Source: Gammaproteobacteria bacterium
GTDB lineage: Bacteria > Pseudomonadota > Gammaproteobacteria > Chromatiales > Chromatiaceae
Direction: 5' to 3'
NCBI GenBank assembly: GCA_020630035.1
Contig: JAHDCB010000121.1
Location: forward strand, 1-5,157
DNA length: 5,157 nucleotides
Notes under the pieces: generated by a model
Seen by the model: the letters and a program-made list of their open reading frames with translations, nothing else
The model's database searches: none
What the model was told of the DNA's origin: nothing
In this document: in pieces, positions 1 to 5,157 of the stretch
Layout of the letters: every line of letters begins with the position of its first letter
How positions within the stretch are numbered: position 1 is the stretch's first letter
Program-made: the position numbers and the translations under genes

Positions 1-3
1 CAG

Positions 4-93
4 CCGAGCCCCCACGGATGGGTTTATGGCGTACCTCGGAGAGCAGACTCAGGTAGCGTTGATACTGAAGCTTGGAAAGTGTGTAACTTCAGT
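4..93 (+). other. Structured non-coding leader upstream of hpf
   Basis: All three plus-strand frames are short and none resembles the end of a known protein, including RpoN. The stretch can fold. CCGAG (4-8) can pair with CTCGG (35-39), enclosing a small hairpin CCCA (11-14), loop CGGA, TGGG (19-22). A second hairpin pairs ACTGAAG (64-70) with CTTCAGT (87-93) around a 16-nt loop containing GGA (74-76). The second hairpin is followed by only three T, so it is at best a weak terminator for an upstream gene. Alternatives are a copy of an interspersed palindromic repeat, or an RNA-binding leader of the CsrA/RsmA type. Pairing is directly visible; function is inference. Confidence 0.4.
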
Positions 94-101
94 TTGATAA
101 T
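72..101 (+). promoter_or_regulatory. Possible sigma70-type promoter for the hpf operon
   Basis: A TTGGAA box (72-77) and a GATAAT box (96-101) are separated by 18 nt, a plausible -35/-10 pair ending 18 nt before the hpf start codon. The -10 is good (5 of 6 to TATAAT) and the -35 is moderate. The -35 box lies inside the loop of the 64-93 inverted repeat, so protein binding or DNA structure there could affect it. The operon may equally be read through from an upstream rpoN outside the window. No sigma54-type TGGC/TGC element is seen. Confidence 0.35.
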
Positions 102-108
102 CTGATTC

Positions 109-113
109 AGGAG
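109..113 (+). promoter_or_regulatory. Shine-Dalgarno for hpf
   Basis: AGGAG lies 6 nt before the ATG at 120. This is the strongest ribosome-binding site in the window and fixes the hpf start. Most of the downstream genes have only weak sites, consistent with translational coupling inside the operon. Confidence 0.75.
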
Positions 114-119
114 CTGACT

Positions 120-458
120 ATGCAGGTAAACATTTCGGGACATCATGTTGAAGTGACCGAATCCATGCGGGCCTATGTGCTGGAAAAACTCGCCCGGCTG
201 GAACGTCATTTTGATCATGTCACGCAGGTGCAGGTGATTCTGACCGTGGAAAAGGCTGAGCAGAAGGCAGAGGCCCAGCTGCATGTGGCCGGTGCCGATG
301 TGTATGCAGAAGCAGTGAATGAAGACATGTATGCGGCGATTGATGCATTAGCCGATAAGCTGGATCGGCAGGTCATCAGACAAAAACAAAAGATGCAGAA
401 TCATCGTGCGCCCAGTCATCGTGAACGCGCCCTGGAGGATGAAGGGGGCGTGGTGTAG
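120..458 (+). CDS. hpf: Ribosome hibernation promoting factor, short form (HPF/YfiA family)
   Basis: This 112-residue protein belongs to the HPF/RaiA (sigma-54 modulation protein) family. Family members bind the decoding region of the 30S subunit in stationary phase or stress and promote 70S inactivation or 100S dimer formation. The N-terminal start (MQVNISGHHVEVTESM), the segment RLERHFDHV near residues 27-35 and the block DMYAAIDALADKLDRQV near 69-85 are typical. The fold is the small beta-alpha-beta-beta-beta-alpha domain of about 95 residues. A charged tail of about 17 residues follows, and the C-terminal dimerisation domain of long HPF is absent. The start is set by AGGAG at 109-113. As the first gene before ptsN it matches the conserved proteobacterial rpoN-hpf-ptsN neighbourhood, although rpoN itself is not in the window. 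The stop is 18 nt before ptsN. Family assignment is firm; the exact hibernation mode (100S dimer or 70S) is inferred from the short form. Confidence 0.93.
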   Translation: MQVNISGHHVEVTESMRAYVLEKLARLERHFDHVTQVQVILTVEKAEQKAEAQLHVAGADVYAEAVNEDMYAAIDALADKLDRQVIRQKQKMQNHRAPSHRERALEDEGGVV

Positions 459-476
459 GTCTGGCGGAATAGTCCG

Positions 477-932
477 ATGGATCAACTGTTAGCTACTTCA
501 GCGATTTGTCTGGATTGTGCCTCGCAAAGCAAAAAGCGAGCGCTGGAACATGCGGCGTATCTGCTCGGTGGATCGGATACGGTGGAGGCAGAACGTATCT
601 TTGCCCATTTGTTGGCGCGTGAACGCCTGGGTAGTACAGGTTTAGTGGATGGTGTGGCATTGCCACATGCACGCCTGCCGGATCTGGCACACAGTCGCGG
701 CAGTTTTATTCGGTTGCGTCAGGCGATTGATTTTGACAGTCAGGATGGCCAGCCAGTCGATCTGATGTTTGTGTTGTTAGTGTCGGAAGATGTCCGACAG
801 GGCCATCTGCAGTTGTTATCTCGTCTGGCTGCGTTGTTTCGGGATGCATCTGTCTGCCGTCAATTACGCCATTTGTCAGATGTGCATCAGGCACAACAGT
901 TGTTTGCCCGGGTGATGTCTGATGCCACATAG
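477..932 (+). CDS. ptsN: Nitrogen-type PTS EIIA component (EIIA-Ntr)
   Basis: This 151-residue EIIA domain of the fructose/mannitol family accepts a phosphate from the HPr-like protein. In other proteobacteria it acts by binding regulators such as potassium channels or sensor kinases rather than by importing sugar. The segment ERLGSTGLVDGVALPHARLP (residues 49-68) contains the active-site His64, equivalent to His73 of E. coli PtsN. The hydrophobic strand VDLMFVLLV near 95-103 and the motif GHLQLLSRLAALFRD are family-typical, and the length is close to the usual 150-165. A weak purine stretch (GGCGGAA) precedes the ATG. The last 11 nt overlap hprK, suggesting translational coupling. No permease domains are attached, so the role is regulatory. 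Compared with the common GIAIPHGK-type motif this copy reads GVALPHAR, a conservative variation. Confidence 0.93.
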   Translation: MDQLLATSAICLDCASQSKKRALEHAAYLLGGSDTVEAERIFAHLLARERLGSTGLVDGVALPHARLPDLAHSRGSFIRLRQAIDFDSQDGQPVDLMFVLLVSEDVRQGHLQLLSRLAALFRDASVCRQLRHLSDVHQAQQLFARVMSDAT

Positions 933-1869
933 GATCCGCGTTGCCAACCTGTATCAGGCGTTGCAGACCAGATTGCAGCTTACCTTGTGTGCCGGTGAGG
1001 CCGGGCTGCAGCGCACCCTGCTGGATGATGCCCTGGATGCGGAACGTGACACGATTGTTGGCCCGTTAACCTATATTCACCCGAATCGTATCCAGTTGAT
1101 TGGTCGTTCGGAGCAGGACTATCTGCAACAGCTGACCCGTGATAAGCGTTCCCAGGCACTGGAACGCTTATTTCAATCCTGCACGCGTGCAGTGGTGCTG
1201 GTTGACGGCGTGCCAGCGGATGATGATTTGTGTTACTGGGCAGAACACAGTGGTCTGCCTTTATTCCGCACGCCACTCTCTGATCGGGTGGTACTGGATA
1301 ATCTGCAACATTTTGCCGCCCTCAATCTATCTGAAAAAATCACGTTACACGGCGTGTTTTTAGAAGTGCTGGGGATGGGAGTGTTGCTGACGGGTGATGC
1401 CGGGATTGGTAAAAGTGAGCTGGCACTGGAACTGATCACCCGTGGTAGCCGCTTAATTGCGGATGATGCACCCCAGTTCTGCCGGATTGCACCTGAGATC
1501 ATCAGCGGTACCTGCCCGTCTTTATTGCTCGGAATGCTCGAGGTACGCGGTCTTGGCGTGTTGGATATTCAGGCGATGTTTGGTGACAATGCGATCAAGA
1601 CCAATAAATATCTGCGTCTGATCGTTTGTTTGCAGACCCGGCGGGAGCATCCACCGCAACGATTGGTGACACAGCAGGCAACGCGTGAGGTGCTGGGAAC
1701 CCGGATTCCGTGTGTTACCTTGTTGATGGCACCCGGACGTAACCTGGCGATCCTGGTGGAGGCGGCAGTGCGGAGTCATTTGCTGAAGCTGAAGGGGGTT
1801 GATACCACCGAGCAGTTTGTGCAACGCCAGCAGGCTGCATTGCAGCCGATGGATGATGATGCAGTCTGA
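922..1869 (+). CDS. hprK: HPr kinase/phosphorylase
   Basis: This 315-residue bifunctional enzyme phosphorylates HPr on Ser46 with ATP or pyrophosphate and removes that phosphate by phosphorolysis. An N-terminal HPrK_N domain (about 1-125) precedes the P-loop kinase domain (about 130-315). The Walker A motif is GDAGIGKS (158-165). A catalytic-type His143 lies in LHG, the acidic pair is D181-D182 in LIADDA, and the family signature EVRGLGVLDI spans 207-216. A conserved Arg-Leu (247-248) and the C-terminal APGRNLAILVEAAVR (270-284) are also present. Length matches proteobacterial homologues (about 310-320). The ATG at 922 overlaps the ptsN stop by 11 nt. The usual GHRLVADDAV-like segment here reads GSRLIADDAP; the acidic residues are kept, so activity is expected. 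Its substrate gene ptsH lies two genes downstream. In many proteobacteria rapZ follows hprK; here the EIIA gene follows directly. Confidence 0.95.
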   Translation: MPHRIRVANLYQALQTRLQLTLCAGEAGLQRTLLDDALDAERDTIVGPLTYIHPNRIQLIGRSEQDYLQQLTRDKRSQALERLFQSCTRAVVLVDGVPADDDLCYWAEHSGLPLFRTPLSDRVVLDNLQHFAALNLSEKITLHGVFLEVLGMGVLLTGDAGIGKSELALELITRGSRLIADDAPQFCRIAPEIISGTCPSLLLGMLEVRGLGVLDIQAMFGDNAIKTNKYLRLIVCLQTRREHPPQRLVTQQATREVLGTRIPCVTLLMAPGRNLAILVEAAVRSHLLKLKGVDTTEQFVQRQQAALQPMDDDAV

Positions 1870-2233
1870 GTCGGCGGTTTTGCTGGTGACGCACCCGGGG
1901 ATTGGCTCGGCATTTTGCAGCACGGCCAAATATATTATGGGTCAGAGTCTATTTTCACTGTCGTGTATCGAAGTGCCCGGGACGCAACCTGCAGAACAAG
2001 CGATACGTGACTGGATTACTGGTTTGCCAGGCAGTGGCCTGATCCTGACCGATCTGTATGGTGCAACACCGCATAATATTGCCTGTCGTGCTGCAATGGC
2101 GACTGATGCGGTGCGGGTACTGGCTGGACTAAACCTGCCGATGTTATTGCGTATTCTGAACTATACGCAGGCAACTGATCTGGCTGCCTTATACGACATT
2201 GCCCGGGCAGGTGCCCGGCGCGGCATTCAATAG
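1859..2233 (+). CDS. Mannose-family PTS EIIA domain protein
   Basis: This is a stand-alone EIIA of the mannose/sorbose family (PF03610 type), about 124 residues from the ATG at 1859. The active-site His12 lies in LLVTHPGIG. The block LILTDLYGATPHNIA (61-75) matches the family motif, and LNLPML (91-96) precedes the C-terminal helix ending in AGARRGI. Such proteins, often labelled PtsA or ManX, take phosphate from HPr in the regulatory PTS clusters of beta- and gammaproteobacteria. No EIIB, EIIC or EIID partner is present, so sugar import is unlikely. The start is ambiguous because three consecutive in-frame ATG codons occur at 1853, 1856 and 1859. All overlap the end of hprK (11-17 nt) and none has a strong Shine-Dalgarno, which fits coupling. 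A longer reading from 1799 adds residues with no family resemblance and was not used. The stop is 10 nt before ptsH. Confidence 0.88.
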   Translation: MQSESAVLLVTHPGIGSAFCSTAKYIMGQSLFSLSCIEVPGTQPAEQAIRDWITGLPGSGLILTDLYGATPHNIACRAAMATDAVRVLAGLNLPMLLRILNYTQATDLAALYDIARAGARRGIQ

Positions 2234-2243
2234 TGGTGCGCGT

Positions 2244-2525
2244 ATGCTGACACGAGAGATTATCATCACAAATTCACTCGGTCTGCACGCTCGTGCCTCG
2301 GCGAAATGGGTGAAAACCGCCAGCCAGTTTGTGGCGGATGTCGTGCTGGAAAAGGCCGGTCAGGCGGTGAACGGCAAAAGTATCATGGGTGTGATGATGC
2401 TGGCTGCCGGGTGTGGTAGCCGGTTACAGTTGCAGGTGGATGGGCCGGACGAACAACAAGCCTTACAGGCCTTGATCACACTGGTTGAGGATCGGTTTGG
2501 TGAAGATAGTCCCCCTGCAGGCTGA
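2244..2525 (+). CDS. ptsH: Phosphocarrier protein HPr (HPr/NPr family)
   Basis: This 93-residue phosphocarrier has the active-site motif NSLGLHARAS with His15, the residue phosphorylated by enzyme I. It also has the regulatory site NGKSIMGVMML with Ser46, the target of HPr kinase. With hprK two genes upstream, both phosphorylation routes look possible. The protein is slightly longer than classical HPr (about 85-90) owing to a short acidic/proline tail. The ATG at 2244 places His and Ser at the canonical numbers 15 and 46, which strongly supports this start over an upstream ATG at 2199 inside the preceding gene. It likely passes phosphate to the two EIIA proteins encoded upstream. The phosphate donor enzyme I is not in this window. 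It could also be called NPr; the sequence alone does not separate the labels. Confidence 0.93.
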   Translation: MLTREIIITNSLGLHARASAKWVKTASQFVADVVLEKAGQAVNGKSIMGVMMLAAGCGSRLQLQVDGPDEQQALQALITLVEDRFGEDSPPAG

Positions 2526-2550
2526 TTCGTAGCACCGAGGATAACCTGTC

Positions 2551-4332
2551 ATGCCAGAATCGTTTATCCCATTGTTGTGGCAACCCTGGATCGCTCTGGG
2601 GGTGCTCGGTGTGATGTTTATCCTGTTCGTGCGCGAAACCTATCCGATTGCGGTCACCGCCCTGGCCGGAGCCGCCTTATTATTACTCACGGGTATCCTG
2701 CCATACGAAGCAGCATTAGGAGTGTTGTCGAATCCAGGGCCCTGGACGATCGCAGCCTTGTTTATGCTTTCCAGTGCGCTGGTACGCACCGGCACCTTGT
2801 CCGGTTTGAGCACGCAGGTGCAGCGTTATGCCGGGCATTATCCTGTCTGGACGGTAATTGCACTGGTGTTGTTTGTGGTATTCGCTTCGGCCTTTCTGAA
2901 CAATACCCCGGTTGTGGTCGTGATGATCCCGATTGTGGTGCAGATGGCGCAGACATTGCGTATTGCCAGCTCGAAACTGCTGATTCCATTGTCGTATATC
3001 GCGATTCTCGGTGGGATGTGTACCCTGATCGGCACCTCCACCAACCTGTTGGTGGATGGAGTCGTACGTGCCGCCGGTTTAGCCCCGTTCAGCCTGTTTG
3101 AGGTTACACCACTGGCAGTGATTCTGGTCGCCGCCGGTGTGTTATATCTGTACCTGTTTGCAGACCGGCTGTTGCCGGAGCGCGACAGTATGACGCAGTT
3201 GTTATCAGGCTCATCTGGCGGGATGCGTTACTTTACCGAAGTGCTGATTCCACCGGAGAGCACCCTGATCGGGCAACCGCCCTTGCAGGTCGCCTTATTC
3301 CGGCACGATAACGGGTATGTAGCGGACGTGATCCGGAACGATAACTCATTGCGACGCCAGCTCAGCGACATCACGTTAGCGGCAGGCGATCGAGTCGTGC
3401 TGAAGACCGCGATGGTAGAAGTGCTCAGCCTGAGTGAAGATACCGACGTGGCACTTGCCAGCTCAGGGTCGTCACGTGCGGCACGTACGGTAGAGGCGCT
3501 GATCACGCCCGGTTGCCGGATGATCGGGCGCCGGTTACGTGAGTTGCGGCTGCGGCGGCATTATGGTGTGTTTCCGCTGGCGTTACATCGTAAAAACCGC
3601 AACCTGCATCAGCAACTGGATGAGACCCCACTCAGAATCGGGGACACCCTGCTACTGGAAGGTACCGAGTCTGAGCTGCAACGTCTGGCACGGGAGCAAC
3701 GCCTGCTGGATTTATCCATCCCGGCGGCGCGACCCTATCGCCGCCGTCATGCACCCGTGGTATTGGGTGCCCTGGGTTTGATGGTATTGCTGGCCGGGCT
3801 GAACGTGGCACCCTTGTTTGTACTCGCCAGTGTGATGGTGGCGGTGGTACTGCTCACACGTTGTATTGACGCCGAAGAAGCGTTTGCGGCGATCGACAAA
3901 AACCTGCTGATACTGATCTTTTCCATGCTGGCAGTCGGGGCAGGGTTGCAACAGTCTGGTGCGATAGACCTGCTGGTCAGCGGACTGGCACCTTGGTTAA
4001 TGGGGCTGCCGCCCTTTATGCTCCTCTGGTCGGTATACCTGCTGACGTCGGTGCTGACTGAATTGATGTCGAACAGTACGGTAGCGGTTGTGGTGACACC
4101 GATCGCGATCGCGCTGGCAACGGCCCTGGGGGTGGATCCCAGACCCTTAGTAATTGCCGTGATGGTCGCCGCCTCAGCCAGTTTTGCGACCCCGATCGGT
4201 TATCAGACCAACACCCTGGTATATAGCCCGGGAGGCTACCGGTTTACTGATTTTGCCCGGATCGGTATTCCGCTGAATCTCGGGATAGGGTTACTGGCCA
4301 GTGCCCTGATACCGCTATTCTGGCCACTTTGA
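2551..4332 (+). CDS. SLC13/DASS-family anion transporter with two TrkA-C (RCK_C) domains
   Basis: This 593-residue inner-membrane transporter belongs to the divalent anion:sodium symporter group. An N-terminal membrane half (about 10-208) contains LNNTPVVVV (116-124), in the position of the first substrate/sodium hairpin, and GTSTN (161-165). Two soluble TrkA-C domains follow (about 226-298 and 312-382), the second with the typical pattern IGDTLLLEG. A C-terminal membrane half (about 400-593) holds the second hairpin motif SNST (507-510) and ATPIGYQTN (546-554) with YSPGGYRFTDF. Architecture and length resemble E. coli YfbS and cyanobacterial/algal sulfate transporters. Family substrates include sulfate, dicarboxylates and other anions; the substrate here cannot be read from sequence. 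TrkA-C domains probably bind a small ligand and gate transport. A GAGG stretch lies about 10 nt before the ATG. The gene sits 25 nt after ptsH, where ptsI is usually found, and 6 nt before yggS. Confidence 0.88.
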   Translation: MPESFIPLLWQPWIALGVLGVMFILFVRETYPIAVTALAGAALLLLTGILPYEAALGVLSNPGPWTIAALFMLSSALVRTGTLSGLSTQVQRYAGHYPVWTVIALVLFVVFASAFLNNTPVVVVMIPIVVQMAQTLRIASSKLLIPLSYIAILGGMCTLIGTSTNLLVDGVVRAAGLAPFSLFEVTPLAVILVAAGVLYLYLFADRLLPERDSMTQLLSGSSGGMRYFTEVLIPPESTLIGQPPLQVALFRHDNGYVADVIRNDNSLRRQLSDITLAAGDRVVLKTAMVEVLSLSEDTDVALASSGSSRAARTVEALITPGCRMIGRRLRELRLRRHYGVFPLALHRKNRNLHQQLDETPLRIGDTLLLEGTESELQRLAREQRLLDLSIPAARPYRRRHAPVVLGALGLMVLLAGLNVAPLFVLASVMVAVVLLTRCIDAEEAFAAIDKNLLILIFSMLAVGAGLQQSGAIDLLVSGLAPWLMGLPPFMLLWSVYLLTSVLTELMSNSTVAVVVTPIAIALATALGVDPRPLVIAVMVAASASFATPIGYQTNTLVYSPGGYRFTDFARIGIPLNLGIGLLASALIPLFWPL

Positions 4333-4338
4333 GATGCC

Positions 4339-5049
4339 ATGATGCAGACCGTGCGGACCATACAACAGCGCATGCAGGCTGCAGCGGAACGAGCGGGTCG
4401 CTCGGTTGATGAGATTACCCTGGTGGCAGTCAGCAAGACCAAGCCAATAACTGATATTGCAGCGGCCTATGCGGCAGGTATCCGCCACTTTGGTGAGAAC
4501 CGATCGGCAGAATTTGCTGAGAAGGCGCGGAGCTTAAGCCATTTGCCGGATATTCAGTGGCACTTTATCGGCCATTTGCAGACCCGGCAGAGCCAGCCGA
4601 TCGCTCAGTCAGCTGCTTATTTGCATGCGGTGGATCGGGAAAAAATTGCGCAACGGCTGTCGCGTCAATTGCAGGATGCGGGCCGAACCCTGCCGGTATT
4701 TATCGAAATGAACGTGTCTGGCGAGGAAAGCAAGGGAGGATTCAGCGCGGCGGACTGGGAGCAGGACACTCAACAACAAGCAGAACTGCTGCGTGCGGTT
4801 AGCAACATAGTGGCCTTACCGCATCTTCAGGTGTTGGGGTTGATGACAATGGCACCGTTCCGGGCACCGGATGATGAGATACGAAGTGTGTTCCGTCGGC
4901 TGCGACAACTGTCGGCATGGTTGCATACGGTGCTGCCAGCACTGGATGCGCCAGCGTTATCGATGGGGATGAGCGGCGATTTTGAGATCGCCATTGAAGA
5001 AGGTGCGACCCATGTCCGGGTGGGGAGTGCGATTTTTGGTGGGCGTTGA
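4339..5049 (+). CDS. yggS: YggS/PLPBP-family pyridoxal phosphate homeostasis protein
   Basis: This 236-residue TIM-barrel-type protein of the YggS/PROSC/YBL036C family binds pyridoxal 5'-phosphate without known catalysis and buffers cellular PLP, affecting amino acid and vitamin B6 balance. The PLP lysine is Lys33 in LVAVSKTKP, equivalent to Lys36 of E. coli YggS. Other conserved blocks are FGEN (51-54), WHFIGHLQ (74-81), NVSGEESKGGF (125-135), GLMTMAP and the phosphate-binding region SMGMSGDFEIAIEEGATHVR (208-227), ending RVGSAIFGGR. Length is usual (about 230). Two tandem ATGs (4339, 4342) are possible starts, and the stop codon of the transporter lies 6 nt upstream. The usual N-Y-x-Q-E after GE and the L-Q-x-N-K motif read NRSAE and LQTRQS, a variant unlike enteric YggS and in my recollection closer to Chloroflexota-type homologues. 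It is the last gene before the terminator. Its tie to PTS genes is by position only. Confidence 0.92.
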   Translation: MMQTVRTIQQRMQAAAERAGRSVDEITLVAVSKTKPITDIAAAYAAGIRHFGENRSAEFAEKARSLSHLPDIQWHFIGHLQTRQSQPIAQSAAYLHAVDREKIAQRLSRQLQDAGRTLPVFIEMNVSGEESKGGFSAADWEQDTQQQAELLRAVSNIVALPHLQVLGLMTMAPFRAPDDEIRSVFRRLRQLSAWLHTVLPALDAPALSMGMSGDFEIAIEEGATHVRVGSAIFGGR

Positions 5050-5074
5050 TACAATTGTGGTTTGATTTACGCAT

Positions 5075-5102
5075 AAAAAAACCGGCTTATGCCGGTTTTT
5101 TT
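5075..5102. terminator. Bidirectional Rho-independent terminator
   Basis: Seven A, the stem CCGGC (5082-5086), loop TTAT, stem GCCGG (5091-5095) and seven T form a perfectly symmetric structure. A/T pairing can extend the stem to 12 bp. It starts 26 nt after the yggS stop and gives a T-tract on both strands. It can therefore end the operon on the plus strand and the tRNA-Val transcript on the minus strand, whose 3' CCA ends 6 nt away. Confidence 0.9.
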
Positions 5103-5108
5103 ATTGTC

Positions 5109-5157
5109 TGGTAGGCGCGATCGGATTCGAACCAACGACCCCCACCATGTCAAGGTG
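5109..5157 (-). tRNA. tRNA-Val (anticodon GAC), 3' part; 5' end beyond the window
   Basis: Read on the minus strand, the segment gives half an anticodon arm, variable loop, T arm and acceptor end. The anticodon stem is CCACC (first base outside the window) paired with GGTGG, around the 7-nt loop TTGACAT with anticodon GAC (5149-5151). A 5-nt variable loop GGGTC follows. The T arm is GTTGG-TTCGAAT-CCGAT, with the TTCGAAT loop. The acceptor 3' strand CGCGCCT is followed by discriminator A and an encoded CCA (5109-5111). The anticodon arm and T arm closely match bacterial tRNA-Val(GAC). About 28 nt of the 5' side, including the D arm, are missing. The gene is convergent with the operon. Confidence 0.93.

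Noticed and set aside
1..119. The C-terminal end of rpoN, expected upstream of hpf
   Set aside because: None of the three plus-strand frames gives an RpoN-like ending, and all have stops. If rpoN is present it ends before the window.
1799..1858. A longer N-terminus for the EIIA protein
   Set aside because: The extra residues overlap hprK coding sequence by about 70 nt and do not resemble the family, whereas starts at 1853-1859 place the active His at the usual position.
1522..1929. A 135-codon minus-strand open frame across the hprK/EIIA junction
   Set aside because: It is antisense to two well-supported genes, and its translation looks like a reverse-frame artefact with no recognisable domain.
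2199..2243. A longer HPr starting at 2199
   Set aside because: It would add 15 residues with no homology. The ATG at 2244 puts His at 15 and Ser at 46, exactly as in the family.
2577..3101. A 174-codon open frame overlapping the start of the transporter gene
   Set aside because: It lies in another frame of a clearly conserved SLC13 gene, its translation is rich in Arg, Cys and Asp without family resemblance, and it has no ribosome-binding site.
4098..4115. GCGATCGC, the HIP1-type palindrome common in cyanobacteria
   Set aside because: I noticed only one copy, inside the transporter coding sequence; a single occurrence has no meaning here.
5109..5157. A tRNA-associated attachment site of an integrated element
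   Set aside because: No integrase gene and no second copy of the tRNA 3' segment was seen in the window.

Overview
The window holds one compact, seven-gene, all-plus-strand operon, a terminator, and the 3' part of a tRNA gene on the minus strand. Gene order is hpf, ptsN, hprK, a mannose-family EIIA gene, ptsH, an SLC13-type transporter with two TrkA-C (RCK_C) domains, and a YggS/PLPBP-family gene. The block hpf-ptsN-hprK-EIIA(Man)-HPr is the arrangement known from beta- and some gammaproteobacteria, where it usually lies just downstream of rpoN. Moderate GC by eye and the style of the proteins suggest a non-enteric gammaproteobacterium or a betaproteobacterium. The sequence does not fix the genus.

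Region by region: bases 1-119 are a non-coding leader. They show no recognisable RpoN C-terminus, but contain two possible hairpins with GGA in the loop, a modest sigma70-like promoter and a good Shine-Dalgarno for hpf. Bases 120-2525 carry the ribosome-hibernation factor and four phosphotransferase-system (PTS) regulators, tightly packed: an 18-nt gap, two 11-nt overlaps and a 10-nt gap. Bases 2551-4332 encode the transporter and 4339-5049 the YggS-like protein, joined with gaps of 25 and 6 nt. A symmetric A-tract/hairpin/T-tract at 5075-5102 can terminate both the operon and the convergent tRNA-Val(GAC), whose 3' 49 nt lie at 5109-5157.

How the genes fit together: HPr has both the phosphorelay histidine (H15) and the regulatory serine (S46), and HprK has a complete Walker A motif and signature. 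The HPr kinase/phosphorylase circuit therefore looks intact. Both EIIA proteins keep their active-site histidine. No EIIB or EIIC sugar permease is present, so this is a regulatory rather than sugar-importing PTS. Enzyme I (ptsI) and rapZ, which commonly belong to this cluster, are absent here; the transporter and yggS occupy the place where ptsI is expected. Whether EI is encoded elsewhere, and whether the transporter is regulated by the PTS proteins, cannot be seen from this window. I see no clear evidence of an entirely new system. The most unusual point is the change of gene order after ptsH.
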